A stretch of DNA of 64,000 nucleotides from Trueperella bialowiezensis. GTDB taxonomy: Bacteria; Actinomycetota; Actinomycetes; Actinomycetales; Actinomycetaceae. Numbering within the stretch: position 1 is the stretch's first letter; each line of letters starts with the position of its first letter. Below the pieces are notes generated by a model. It saw only the letters and a program-made list of their open reading frames with translations. It was not told the DNA's origin and did not search any database. A program made the translations under genes and the position numbers. The DNA lies in the NCBI RefSeq assembly GCF_900637955.1, contig NZ_LR134476.1:1426001-1490000 (forward strand), written 5' to 3'. Below are positions 53,121 to 61,777 of this stretch, one piece after another.

Positions 53121-53231
53121 GTGAAAACCCGGTAAGAACAGCGCATTCTTTTCCCTCATACCCACGGATGAAAATGCGCGGTAGTGTGGACGGGGGAGTC
53201 GGGTAGTCTAGAGCGAGGGGAAGGAGAGCGC

Positions 53232-54812
53232 GTGGGAGTTTTCGAATTGCGAGGCGGCAAGCTTGTGCCAGCACCCGAGGCGACAGCAGGCGGCATGGCC
53301 AGTTCGGTGTTGAGCGCTGTACGTGCGCAAATGCTTGAGTTTATTGACCGTCCGCTATTTCCCGTCGGCTGGATTGGTGCCGACGCCGAATCGCTCCTCG
53401 CACTGGATCCCACCGGCCAGGTCGTCACAATCAACGTAATTCCGCGGCTGAATGCTCAACTGTTCGTAGCAGCCTTGGCGCGTGCCGGGCGGCATGCGGA
53501 CATGAAACGCCACGACATCGCCGAAATCTACCCGGGCGGCCGCGACGCGTTTTCGGCAGACTACGAAAACTTCGTCGAGTCTTCCCCGCCGCAAATGAAA
53601 CGCGGCCCGCGACTCTTCATTTTCTACGTTTCTGCTGACGCCGGCGTCGCACAACCTCTTGCCGCGCTACGCGGAGTGGGCGTGGAAACGTACCGGGTGG
53701 TGGTGCACGACGGCGCTCGCGGCCTTCTCGTGGAAATCGCGCCAGGATTTGAGGCGCGGGAAGCCGTTGGTACGAGGCAAGCGCAGTACGAGATCGGGCA
53801 CGTGCTCGTGCCCGAACAGGCTGAGCCCGCGCCGGTGGAGGCTGAGCCCGAGGACGCTGAGTCAGTGGATGCTGAGCCCACGCCGGTGGATACTGAGCCG
53901 GAGGTGTCTGACGCCGAACAGGTCGAGCCTGTCGACGCAGAGCAGCCGGAACAAGCGGATGCTCAAGGCGAAAGTGCTAGCGCGCACCCAGAGCCGGCCG
54001 AGCCGGACGCTGAGACGGTAGAGTTCGAGCGCGTCGTCGTCGAAGAAGAACCCGCCGAGCACGGTGAATCTGACGACCAGCGGGCTGTTGACACCGAAGT
54101 TGCCGCTGCGATGCAGGTGGATGAGGCGTGGGAGATCACCGGGTGGAAGCATGAAAAGAGCCGCCCGGCCAAGCGGGCTGCGCAGGTCTTGAAAGACCAG
54201 GTCGAGGATCGGCAGCACGAGCAGGCCACACGCGAGACCAGGCGGCAGGAAGCGCTCGACAAGCTTGAGCGTGAGCGTCAAGATACGGGCACCACGCTGT
54301 TTGAGCAGGTGAAAGCCGCGGTTAAGCGCCCCGAGCAGCGCCTGTGGGACATGAGCGCACCGAAACGAGACTCGGATGCACGGATTTATTCGGAGCAGGA
54401 TTCATCGCGTAGGTCGTCGGATGCGGTGGCGGATGCCGCGTTGAAATCCGACCGCTGGGTAGATGAAAATCCCCGGAGTGGCGGCTCGGCACCGGAAGCT
54501 ACACCTGAACAGCCGGCCGTGGAACCTGATGCGGGGCAAGCCCAATCAGATGCCTCGGAGGCGTTGACTCCCGACCCGCGCATTCAGCGCGTGGTTGGAG
54601 ACGTGGGGGCTGTGACGATCACGTGGAAATCGAGGCGCCGACGCTCCTCACGTTCCGCGCAGCTCACCAGTAACGGGCTGATTGAGATCAGCGGCGTCGG
54701 TATTTTTGCAGACCCGAGCAAGGCCGCTGCTGCCGCATCAGGAAACAGGTTCGCGAACGGCTGGAAAGTCTGGCAAGTCCCCGACGGGCGTGCACTCGGC
54801 GATTTCGCCTAG
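53232..54812 (+). CDS. RAMA-domain protein with long acidic linker, function unknown
   Basis: A 526-residue protein starting at GTG 53232, chosen for GGAAGGAGAGC just upstream. Residues 1-190 form a mixed alpha/beta domain (FELRGGKLVPAP, LLALDPTGQVVTINV, AEIYPGGRDAFSADYENFV) that resembles small uncharacterised nuclease-like domains, but no PD-ExK set is certain. A linker of about 250 residues rich in Glu/Asp/Pro and then charged coiled coil follows. The C-terminal 60 residues (GLIEISGVGIFADPSKAAAA, then NGWKVWQV) fit the RAMA fold, found in restriction and chromatin-linked proteins and thought to bind modified DNA. Confidence 0.55.
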   Translation: MGVFELRGGKLVPAPEATAGGMASSVLSAVRAQMLEFIDRPLFPVGWIGADAESLLALDPTGQVVTINVIPRLNAQLFVAALARAGRHADMKRHDIAEIYPGGRDAFSADYENFVESSPPQMKRGPRLFIFYVSADAGVAQPLAALRGVGVETYRVVVHDGARGLLVEIAPGFEAREAVGTRQAQYEIGHVLVPEQAEPAPVEAEPEDAESVDAEPTPVDTEPEVSDAEQVEPVDAEQPEQADAQGESASAHPEPAEPDAETVEFERVVVEEEPAEHGESDDQRAVDTEVAAAMQVDEAWEITGWKHEKSRPAKRAAQVLKDQVEDRQHEQATRETRRQEALDKLERERQDTGTTLFEQVKAAVKRPEQRLWDMSAPKRDSDARIYSEQDSSRRSSDAVADAALKSDRWVDENPRSGGSAPEATPEQPAVEPDAGQAQSDASEALTPDPRIQRVVGDVGAVTITWKSRRRRSSRSAQLTSNGLIEISGVGIFADPSKAAAAASGNRFANGWKVWQVPDGRALGDFA

Positions 54813-54922
54813 GCAACCTAGCCGCCGGTAGGCAAAGCGAGCCGGTACGTGAAACGAGAAGCCTCAAAACTGGCCTCTAAGTCTAGGTGCCTGAATCCGG
54901 CCCCACACTTGGGCGGCTAAAG

Positions 54923-56008
54923 CTATGCGCCCAGGTACTGGCCAAGAAAATGGCCGATATGCCAGTAGGCCTGGTGGCATACGCTTCCTCGTGACAGCAG
55001 CACGTCGTGGATCGCATCCTCGAGCTTGACGAGCGTGGTGACCGCACCCAGCCCAGGCACGCGCTTCCAGATTTGTTCCACGTCGAGCACGGTGTCGGCG
55101 CGGCGCATCGCGTCGCTCCACGTGTCAGAAAAATGAGTGCGTGCACTCGTCAACACCAAAATGGGGCAGTCGATCGCCAAGCCGCCCGCCACTTTTTCAT
55201 GCCCGTTGAGGATTGCACGCAACCAACCCGGGCGGATGGGGAAGGTCGGGTAGTGGCGGTAGTCCGGATTAGGATTCCAGCCACCTTCGCGGAAGAACGG
55301 ATCGGCGTCGTCGGGCTGCCCCGCTGCATGTTGGCGCTCGCGGAACTCTGCCCGTTCCTCTTCGCTCATCCAGCCGGTCACGAGCCGCTGGTAAAACCCG
55401 TCGTCAGAAATAGGTAGTGCGGCGGTGGGAACCATTTTGTGGAGGGCGTCAAGCAGTGGCTGGCCGGCCTGTCGCACCGCCGTAGCTGCCTGCAATTCGA
55501 GCCACGGCGAATTTAACACGAGCCCGCGCAACACTCCCGGGTGGCGGTTCGCCCACAGGGTGGCCGTAAGCCCGCCGGTCGAGTGCCCGTAAAGGAAAAC
55601 CGGTACGCCCAGCCCGTGTGCGTCATAGATGAGATCGAGGGCGGCGCTGATCTCTTCGTCGTATGTGGACAGGTCTTCCACGTATCCCCACATCTGACCC
55701 TCGAGGTGTGCCCGCCCATATTTGCGCAGGTCGAGAGCGTAAAAGTGGCCGCCGAGCGCGGTTATTTGGTGGGCGAATTCGTAGTGGTAGAAGTAATCGT
55801 TCCAGCCGTGCAAGGCCAGTACGGCAAACGGTTCTTTCGGGCGTGGAACAGCCACCGGGGCGGCGCCTGCAACTGGGCTCGGGCTTACCGGCCGTTGGTC
55901 CGGGAGGTAGGTGACGAGGCATGCGCGGTTAGGACCGAACTGGTCGTCATGAAGCGAGATAAAACGATGGTAGAAGCCAGCACCGAGGGGATCGGGAATC
56001 CACGTCAT
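54923..56008 (-). CDS. Alpha/beta hydrolase, lysophospholipase-like
   Basis: A 361-residue hydrolase. GWNDYFYHYEFAHQI and YALDLRKYGRAHLEGQ are strands around the active site, and the nucleophile elbow is YGHSTGGLTATLW. The acid and His probably lie in SDAMRRADTVLDVEQIW and LEDAIHDVLLS. The family includes monoacylglycerol lipases and lysophospholipases. No signal peptide is seen, so it is cytosolic. The ATG at 56008 is preferred over GTG at 56041 because GAGGAATAATGGGG lies before it. Confidence 0.8.
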   Translation of the reverse strand: MTWIPDPLGAGFYHRFISLHDDQFGPNRACLVTYLPDQRPVSPSPVAGAAPVAVPRPKEPFAVLALHGWNDYFYHYEFAHQITALGGHFYALDLRKYGRAHLEGQMWGYVEDLSTYDEEISAALDLIYDAHGLGVPVFLYGHSTGGLTATLWANRHPGVLRGLVLNSPWLELQAATAVRQAGQPLLDALHKMVPTAALPISDDGFYQRLVTGWMSEEERAEFRERQHAAGQPDDADPFFREGGWNPNPDYRHYPTFPIRPGWLRAILNGHEKVAGGLAIDCPILVLTSARTHFSDTWSDAMRRADTVLDVEQIWKRVPGLGAVTTLVKLEDAIHDVLLSRGSVCHQAYWHIGHFLGQYLGA

Positions 56009-56143
56009 AACCCCATTATTCCTCACCGCAGGCTGAGGCACATAGCCGGCGGCTCATCGGAACATTGACATTTCATGGCACTACAGCGCCGCATCTTCGT
56101 CTATGCCAAAATAACGCTCCACGGCGCAACGAAATATCGCTCA

Positions 56144-56185
56144 CCGCCTGTTATGGCGGGCTTTTCTCACATCTGGGAAGCCCGC
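56144..56185 (+). promoter_or_regulatory. Possible attenuator upstream of the amino-acid permease
   Basis: Two hairpins share the segment GGCGGG and cannot form together: CCGCC/GGCGG with loop TGTTAT (followed by GCTTTT, terminator-like) and GCGGGCTT/AAGCCCGC downstream. It lies about 60 bases before the permease start. Confidence 0.35.
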
Positions 56186-56243
56186 GCCGAAATCGCCGCC
56201 ACGCGGAGTAGTATGGCCGGATGTAGCGAAAGGCGGAACTAAC

Positions 56244-57779
56244 GTGTCCACATCACACCCGGCCGGCAACAACCCGGCACACAGCACTCAGCCGCAAAGC
56301 GCTCCTGCGCCCCACACTGCCGAGGTGGCTACCCCGAGCGGTACCACGGCGTCGGGACTGAAGCGTGGCTTGCATGCGCGCCACCTCAACATGATCGCCA
56401 TTGGCGGTGCGATTGGAACCGGGCTGTTTGTGGCCTCGGGTGCCACGATCTCGCAGGCCGGGCCGGGCGGCGCGCTGGTGGCATACGCCCTGATTGGCAT
56501 GATGGTGTTCTTCCTCATGCAATCGCTGGGGGAGATGGCCACGTACCTTCCGGTTTCGGGCTCGTTTGAGGAATACGGTACGCGCTTCGTCTCCCCGTCT
56601 TTCGGCTTCGCAACAGGCTGGAACTATTGGTATAACTGGGCGATCACGGTGGCTGCTGAGCTGGTTGCTGCCGCGATCGTTATGCAGTATTGGTTCCCGG
56701 ACGTGCCGAGCTGGGTGTGGTCGCTTGGCTTCCTTGCGCTGCTATTCACACTCAACGCGATTTCTGTGCGCGGGTTTGGGGAGAGCGAGTTCTGGTTCGC
56801 CTCAATCAAGGTGGTCACGGTGATCATCTTCCTCGTGTTAGGCGTGGCGATGATCTTCGGGATCCTCGGCGGAGATTCGGTCGGTTTCCAGAACTGGACT
56901 GTTGGCGAAGCGCCGTTCGTGGGCGGCGGGCTTGGCATTCTGTCCGTGTTCATGATCGCCGGCTTCTCCTTCCAAGGCACCGAAATGTTGGGTATTGCGG
57001 CCGGTGAAACTGAAGATCCGGAGAAGAACATTCCGCGCGCTACCCGCTCGGTCTTTTGGCGTATTCTCCTGTTCTACATTGGCGCCATCGCGGTGATCGG
57101 CTTCCTCATTCCGTACACCGATCCTGCACTCCTCAACCCGGATGGCGACATCGCGCTGTCCCCGTTCACCCTCGTGTTCGACCGTGTGGGTGTGGCCGCG
57201 GCCGCTTCGGTGATGAACGCCGTCATCCTCACCTCTGTGCTCTCGGCAGGTAACTCGGGCCTCTACGTGTCCACCCGCATGCTGTTCGCGCTTGCCGAAT
57301 CGGGCAAGGCGCCGCGCGTGTTCGCGAGCGTCACGAAGCGCGGCGTGCCGATGGCTGCGCTGTTGGCGACGACGGCGGTGGGCGCGTTCGGTTTCTTCCT
57401 CTCCTTGCTTGGTTCGGGGCAGGCTTACACATGGCTGGTCAACGCTTCGGGCTTGGCCGGTTTCATTACGTGGGTGTGTATTGCGTGGTGTCATCTGAAG
57501 TTCCGCCGTGCCTACGTGGCCCAGGGCGGTGACGTCAAGGATCTTCCGTACCGGGCAGCGCTCTTCCCGTTCGGCCCGATCCTCGCGCTACTCATGTGCA
57601 TCATCGTGATCTTGGGGCAGAACTACGAGGCACTCATCGGCAACGCCGAGTTCGCATCGCTGCTGTCGTCATACATTGGTCTGCCGTTGTTCTTCGGCCT
57701 GTGGATCGGCCACAAGCTCATCACGAAAGCTCCGGCTGTGAAACCGGAAGAGGCTGACCTCAGCCGCGACGCCATCTAA
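56244..57779 (+). CDS. Amino-acid permease, APC superfamily (AAT type)
   Basis: A 511-residue amino-acid:proton symporter with 12 expected helices. The N-terminal soluble stretch of about 35 residues precedes ARHLNMIAIGGAIGTGLFVA, the family's first helix signature, then GEMATYLPVSGSFEEYGTRF and WNYWYNWAI, and GFSFQGTEMLGIAAGETEDP with IPRATRSVFWRIL in the middle. These motifs place it among basic or aromatic amino acid, GABA and asparagine permeases; the exact substrate is not resolved. GTG follows GAAAGGCGGAACTAAC. A possible attenuator lies upstream. Confidence 0.9.
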   Translation: MSTSHPAGNNPAHSTQPQSAPAPHTAEVATPSGTTASGLKRGLHARHLNMIAIGGAIGTGLFVASGATISQAGPGGALVAYALIGMMVFFLMQSLGEMATYLPVSGSFEEYGTRFVSPSFGFATGWNYWYNWAITVAAELVAAAIVMQYWFPDVPSWVWSLGFLALLFTLNAISVRGFGESEFWFASIKVVTVIIFLVLGVAMIFGILGGDSVGFQNWTVGEAPFVGGGLGILSVFMIAGFSFQGTEMLGIAAGETEDPEKNIPRATRSVFWRILLFYIGAIAVIGFLIPYTDPALLNPDGDIALSPFTLVFDRVGVAAAASVMNAVILTSVLSAGNSGLYVSTRMLFALAESGKAPRVFASVTKRGVPMAALLATTAVGAFGFFLSLLGSGQAYTWLVNASGLAGFITWVCIAWCHLKFRRAYVAQGGDVKDLPYRAALFPFGPILALLMCIIVILGQNYEALIGNAEFASLLSSYIGLPLFFGLWIGHKLITKAPAVKPEEADLSRDAI

Positions 57780-57785
57780 TCGGAG

Positions 57786-59054
57786 CTAATCAGTAAACCG
57801 TTCCTGGTCATCGAGGAAGTCGCGCAGTATGCGGGTGACTTGGTCGTTTTCGATGAGGAAGCCGTCGTGTCCGTAGTCAGAGGTAACGTAGACGGCCGGG
57901 CCGGACCCGGGCAGCGCATCGGCGAGGGCTTCAACATCGCGCGGATAAAACAGCCGGTCGGTGTCAACGGCTACCACGAGCGCAGGCATCGTCAGCGAGG
58001 CCACGACTTTAGCGGTGCCTCCACGTCCACGCCCAATGTCATGAGTGATCATTGACTGCGAAATCGCAATATAAGAATTCGCGTCGAAACGCAGCGCTAA
58101 CTTGTATGCGTGGTGATCCAAATATGAAGAGACGGCGTAACGTCCGCCGGCCAGAGGGTCTTCACCTTCTTGCGGGGTGCGCCCGAAGCGCTCATCAAAT
58201 TCGGTAGGACAACGGTAGGTGATGTGTGCGAGTTCGCGCGCCAACCCGAGCCCGCGGTGGGGGCCGTGGTTATCGGGTTGGGAGTAGTAGTCGCCACCGT
58301 TGAAGAACGGGTCGAGCTGGACTGCCTGAATCTGTGTTTTCGCGTAGGCGATCTGCTCCGCCGTCGTTGCTGCGGCTGACACGAGCACGGCGATTGCGCC
58401 CGTCATCTGCGGATAGGAAGCCGCCCATTCCATCACCCGGTTGCCGCCGAACGAGGCGCCGGCCACGAGCGCCCAGCGGGTGATGCCGAGCTGATCGGCA
58501 AGCCGCTTTTCGGCGTAGCACATGTCGCGAATCGTGATCTCGGGCCAGCGGGATCCCCACGGTTTGCCATCCGGAGCGATCGACGCCGGGCCGGTCGACC
58601 CCTGGCAGCCGCCGAGCACGTTCGGGCACACCACGTACCACCGGTCGGTGTCGATGGCTTTGCCCGGGCCGACGATGTCGTGCCACCAGCCGTCCGTGCC
58701 GTCCTTTGAGGTGGCGTGGGAGTCGCCGGTGAGTGCGTGGCAGAGCAGGACGGCGTTCGTGCCGTCCGCGTTGAGGGTTCCCCACGTTTCGTAGGCGAGA
58801 GTGACGTCAGGGATTCGCCCGCCGAGTTCAAGTTCGACCGGGCCGATGCTGGCGAATTCGCGTTCGCCGGGGTCATCGCCTGGGAGCCATGCTCCGGTTG
58901 CGGGCACGGGTTTGCGGACGAGCGGGGGATGGTAGCCGGTGTCATAGTCGCCGACTGGCGCAGCGTCCGTGACGGGCGTGAGCGGCGGGTATCCGACCAG
59001 ATAGGCCGGGTGAGCTGCACTTGGTGCGCTAGCAGGTGAGTTGATGTGCGTCAT
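57786..59054 (-). CDS. metX: Homoserine O-acetyltransferase
   Basis: First committed step of methionine synthesis: acetyl transfer from acetyl-CoA to homoserine. The 422 residues (ATG 59054, with AGAGGAATCA before it) show the family signatures YETWGTLN, CHALTGDSHA, NVLGGCQGSTGP, the nucleophile elbow GASFGGNRVMEWA, Asp in VAVDTDRLFYP and the catalytic His in DYGHDGFLIE. A 40-residue N-terminal extension precedes the core. metY is not adjacent. A short leader frame lies upstream. Confidence 0.94.
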   Translation of the reverse strand: MTHINSPASAPSAAHPAYLVGYPPLTPVTDAAPVGDYDTGYHPPLVRKPVPATGAWLPGDDPGEREFASIGPVELELGGRIPDVTLAYETWGTLNADGTNAVLLCHALTGDSHATSKDGTDGWWHDIVGPGKAIDTDRWYVVCPNVLGGCQGSTGPASIAPDGKPWGSRWPEITIRDMCYAEKRLADQLGITRWALVAGASFGGNRVMEWAASYPQMTGAIAVLVSAAATTAEQIAYAKTQIQAVQLDPFFNGGDYYSQPDNHGPHRGLGLARELAHITYRCPTEFDERFGRTPQEGEDPLAGGRYAVSSYLDHHAYKLALRFDANSYIAISQSMITHDIGRGRGGTAKVVASLTMPALVVAVDTDRLFYPRDVEALADALPGSGPAVYVTSDYGHDGFLIENDQVTRILRDFLDDQERFTD

Positions 59055-59126
59055 TGATTCCTCTGTTGTGTGACCGTGTGATCGTGTGGGCAATCAAGGG
59101 CGCCAAGCCAGGTCCGTGTGGAGGGG

Positions 59127-59156
59127 CTAGCGCCCGCGCAACATTCGCTTACTCAT
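59127..59156 (-). CDS. Possible leader peptide of metX (9 residues)
   Basis: A minus-strand frame MSKRMLRGR begins 102 bases upstream of metX, with GAGAAGC as ribosome site and CCTAGGGTG as possible -10 just before it. It contains two Met codons. It could act in translation-coupled control of metX, but it may be chance. Confidence 0.3.
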   Translation of the reverse strand: MSKRMLRGR

Positions 59157-59218
59157 GCTTCTCACCCTAGGTTGCGCGGCGCAATATTGCAAAGAAAGGG
59201 AACGACGACGCCGTGGAG

Positions 59219-59232
59219 CGACGACGTCGTCG
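59219..59232. repeat. 14-base perfect palindrome between metX and the NlpC/P60 gene
   Basis: CGACGACGTCGTCG reads the same on both strands. It lies between the two divergent promoters and could be a binding site. Confidence 0.4.
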
Positions 59233-59325
59233 TGATGCTCGTGTTAATAATGTGAATGTTGAGGACGGTGTGAGGGATGTTGCTAACGAAAATCTAGTGA
59301 ATTAAGTTTCTCGTGTTTCATTTTC

Positions 59326-59341
59326 TAACAAATTGTTATAC
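59326..59341 (+). promoter_or_regulatory. Palindrome and -10 upstream of the NlpC/P60 gene
   Basis: TAACAAATTGTTA is a 13-base palindrome overlapping TTATAC, a good -10. A regulator bound here would block or steer the promoter. The site is about 85 bases before the start codon. Confidence 0.45.
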
Positions 59342-59422
59342 GGTCTTCTAGGGAAGGTTTCCGAGATGTCAAGGCAACACGCCATGGAAGCGCGGAAACA
59401 GATTTAGACAACGGAGGTACGA

Positions 59423-60826
59423 GTGGCCTGGACACGAAAGTCACTAGTTCTCATCGCAGTGGCAGGCCTCGCAGGCTCGATGGTGATGCCGGCGTCGGCT
59501 GATCCCGTCACTGAAGACGACATCGAGCGGGCACGCGCAAACGTCGAACGCACAGAGCGTTCTCTCGTTGACGTTGAACTGGAAGTAGCTGCGTTATCTG
59601 CAGACCTCAACGAGCTGTCAAACTCAGCCGCCCAAGCACAGGCCGCGGCGCTTGAAGCCCAAGCGGATCTTGCTGAATCCATTTCGGCGGCGATGGACGC
59701 ACAGGACAAGGCGAACGAAGCACTCGCAGATCTTGACAAAGCGCGTAAAGAACTCGGCGGAGTCTCGCAGGCGATGTACCAAAACTCCGCTGGAGAACTC
59801 ACGCAGTCATACTACGTTTTCGGTGCCAAGTCGATGGAGGACGCCAATAAGCGCCAGCAGGCATACTCTGCGGTAGCGAACCAGGTGGACTCGAAGGTCA
59901 AGAAGTTCCGCGCACTCGAAGAAGTCGCGCGGGTCATGCAAACCGAGGCCGACGACGCCGCAGCCGCCCAAGCCGAGGCCGCTCAGGCTGTACAAGAAAC
60001 GGCTGACGAGGCCCAGCGCCTTGCTGACCAGCAGGCAGCGCTCGTTACCAGTGCTAACGAACAGCGAGCATCACTGGCTGCTGAACTTGCCGCTCATCGG
60101 GGCACAACCGCCGAACTCGAGCAACAGCGTTTGGACCAGCTCGAAGCAGAGCGCGCCGCCAAAGCTGAAGAAGAGGCCGCGCGCGTGCTTGCTCAAGCAG
60201 AAGCAGAAAATCAGGCACGGCTAGCTGCACAGGCACAGCAGGCTCCGGCACCTGCTCCGGCTCCCGCGCCTGCTCCGGCGCCGGCACCGGCTCCCGCGCC
60301 TGCTCCGGCGCCGGCACCTGCACCGGCACCCGCACCAGCACCAGCTCCTGCACCGGCACCCGCACCTGCGCCTGCTCCGGCGCCAGCACCCGCGCCAGCA
60401 CCAGCGCCTGCACCGGCACCCGCTCCGAAGCCGAAGCCACGGCCAGCGCCGAAGCCAGCGCCGGCACCACCGCAGGGTACGAATGGTCAGGCTGTTGTTA
60501 ACTTTGCTCGCCAGTTCGAAGGATCCCCCTACGTGTGGGGTGGTACCTCGCCTACGGCGGGATGGGACTGCGTCGGGTTCGTATGGTACGTCTACCGCAA
60601 CTTTGGCTACACCACTCCGCGGCGAACCGGCCAGTACGTGAACCAGTTCTGGAGCGGATACAGGCAGGTGCCTGCGTCCCAGGCTCAGCCCGGTGACGTG
60701 CTGTGGTGGCCCGGTCACGTTGGCCTGTACACGGGTAATGGCATGCACATCGCAGCGTGGAACCCGTCGTGGGGCACTCAGGAACGTGCAGTGTGGGGCA
60801 ACCCGGTTTACCTGCGCGTGCTCTAA
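59423..60826 (+). CDS. Secreted NlpC/P60 peptidoglycan endopeptidase with Ala-Pro linker
   Basis: A 467-residue secreted cell-wall hydrolase (C40 peptidase) that cuts stem peptides, for example at cell separation. A signal peptide (RKSLVLIAVAGLAGS...ASA) is followed by a coiled coil of about 240 residues rich in Ala/Glu/Gln, as in RipA-type hydrolases, then a roughly 60-residue Ala-Pro linker and the NlpC/P60 domain from about residue 355. Catalytic Cys383 (WDCVGFVWYVY), His432 (GHVGLYTG) and His442 (HIAAW) are in place. The usual DCSG is DCVG. GTG follows GGAGG. No cyclic-di-AMP riboswitch was recognised upstream. Confidence 0.9.
   Translation: MAWTRKSLVLIAVAGLAGSMVMPASADPVTEDDIERARANVERTERSLVDVELEVAALSADLNELSNSAAQAQAAALEAQADLAESISAAMDAQDKANEALADLDKARKELGGVSQAMYQNSAGELTQSYYVFGAKSMEDANKRQQAYSAVANQVDSKVKKFRALEEVARVMQTEADDAAAAQAEAAQAVQETADEAQRLADQQAALVTSANEQRASLAAELAAHRGTTAELEQQRLDQLEAERAAKAEEEAARVLAQAEAENQARLAAQAQQAPAPAPAPAPAPAPAPAPAPAPAPAPAPAPAPAPAPAPAPAPAPAPAPAPAPAPAPAPAPAPKPKPRPAPKPAPAPPQGTNGQAVVNFARQFEGSPYVWGGTSPTAGWDCVGFVWYVYRNFGYTTPRRTGQYVNQFWSGYRQVPASQAQPGDVLWWPGHVGLYTGNGMHIAAWNPSWGTQERAVWGNPVYLRVL
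60241..60430 (+). repeat. Six-base repeats encoding the (Ala-Pro)n linker
   Basis: About 30 units of GC(T/G)CCNGCN-type codons encode the Ala-Pro dipeptide run, bounded by Lys/Arg-Pro units. Replication slippage is expected to vary its length between strains. Confidence 0.85.
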
Positions 60827-60873
60827 AACGCAGCGCGGTTAGATGCAACGTTAACAAGCCGCATCACGAACAA

Positions 60874-60908
60874 AGGGAGGGGCTCGGTCGTAAACCGAGC
60901 CCCTCCTT
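60874..60908 (+). terminator. Terminator after the NlpC/P60 gene
   Basis: Perfect 13-bp stem GGAGGGGCTCGGT with loop CGTAA and its complement, followed by TTAC. Confidence 0.8.
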
Positions 60909-60931
60909 ACATGCTCAGCGGATACCACACC

Positions 60932-61013
60932 GTTCCGGGGGTATCTGTTTCGTTCCCGGGGTAGACAAATCGCCGGATTTGGTACCCCTGGAAGCAAACG
61001 TGTACCCCGGGAA
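60932..61013. repeat. Dispersed long-hairpin repeat, copy 3 (family A)
   Basis: Same layout as the copies at 4063 and 8655: TTCCGGGGGTATCTGTTT, the GGGGTAGACAAATCGCCGG core and the ending TGTACCCCGGGAAC. It directly follows a terminator, between two convergent genes. Confidence 0.85.
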
Positions 61014-61127
61014 CGCGGGGGAGCCTCTGCGGACGACCACGCGAGCAACGGGAACGCGAAGTGGGCAGGCCTCGTCGCCTGCCCACCCCGCGCGGATCAT
61101 ATCGCCGCGCCTGCGTTTACGTGCGCG

Positions 61128-61649
61128 TTACTGTGGAGGAAGCCCGTGCGGGTTGTCCTTGTAGTACCCGGTGTCAATGGCGCGCTGGAAAGAGTTGCGG
61201 ATTTCTTCTTCCGTCTCTTCACGGCCTACCCAGTGTGCGCCTTCAACAGACTTTCCTGGTTCGAGATCCTTGTACACCTCGAAGAAGTGCTGGATCTCAA
61301 GACGGTGGAATTCAGAAATGTCTTCCAGTTCAGTGCGCCACGACGCGCGCTGATCGCCAACCGGCACGCAGATTACCTTGTCGTCGCCGCCGGCCTCATC
61401 TTTCATGCGGAACATGCCAAGAGCTCGGCAGCGGATCACACAACCGGGGAATGTGGGCTCGTCAAGGAGGACAAGGGCGTCCAGCGGATCGCCGTCTTCT
61501 CCTAGCGTGCCATCGATGAAGCCATAGTCATCCGGATATCTTGTTGAGGTGAAGAGCATGCGGTCAAGTCGAATACGACCAGTCTTGTGATCGACCTCGT
61601 ACTTGTTACGGTTGCCCTTCGGGATCTCAATTGTGACGTCAAAGTCCAT
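61128..61649 (-). CDS. ppa: Inorganic pyrophosphatase (family I)
   Basis: Hydrolyses diphosphate to phosphate in the cytosol, driving biosynthetic reactions. The 173 residues include [36 protein letters not shown] with the Mg-binding Asp cluster, and VICVP. AAGGAGAGTTCA precedes the ATG. It is divergent from the carboxypeptidase gene; the roughly 130 bases between them hold both promoters. With ppk, pst, Pit and ppdK it is part of this window's phosphate and diphosphate metabolism. Confidence 0.97.
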   Translation of the reverse strand: MDFDVTIEIPKGNRNKYEVDHKTGRIRLDRMLFTSTRYPDDYGFIDGTLGEDGDPLDALVLLDEPTFPGCVIRCRALGMFRMKDEAGGDDKVICVPVGDQRASWRTELEDISEFHRLEIQHFFEVYKDLEPGKSVEGAHWVGREETEEEIRNSFQRAIDTGYYKDNPHGLPPQ

Positions 61650-61777
61650 TGAACTCTCCTTCGGCCAAGTGTTGCATACCTCATTCTAGCCCGCATTTGC
61701 TTGCGATGGCTCAGAATTTGGCGCCAAGCCACGCACATTTGGCCATGGTTGGCCGTAACCTGTGGGAAGATGGCCGA

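Noticed and set aside
59055-59200. SAM riboswitch before metX
   Set aside because: The conserved SAM-I or SAM-IV core could not be found.
59157-59422. Cyclic-di-AMP (ydaO) riboswitch before the NlpC/P60 gene
   Set aside because: Such elements often precede these genes in actinobacteria, but I could not find the conserved motifs and the space is short.
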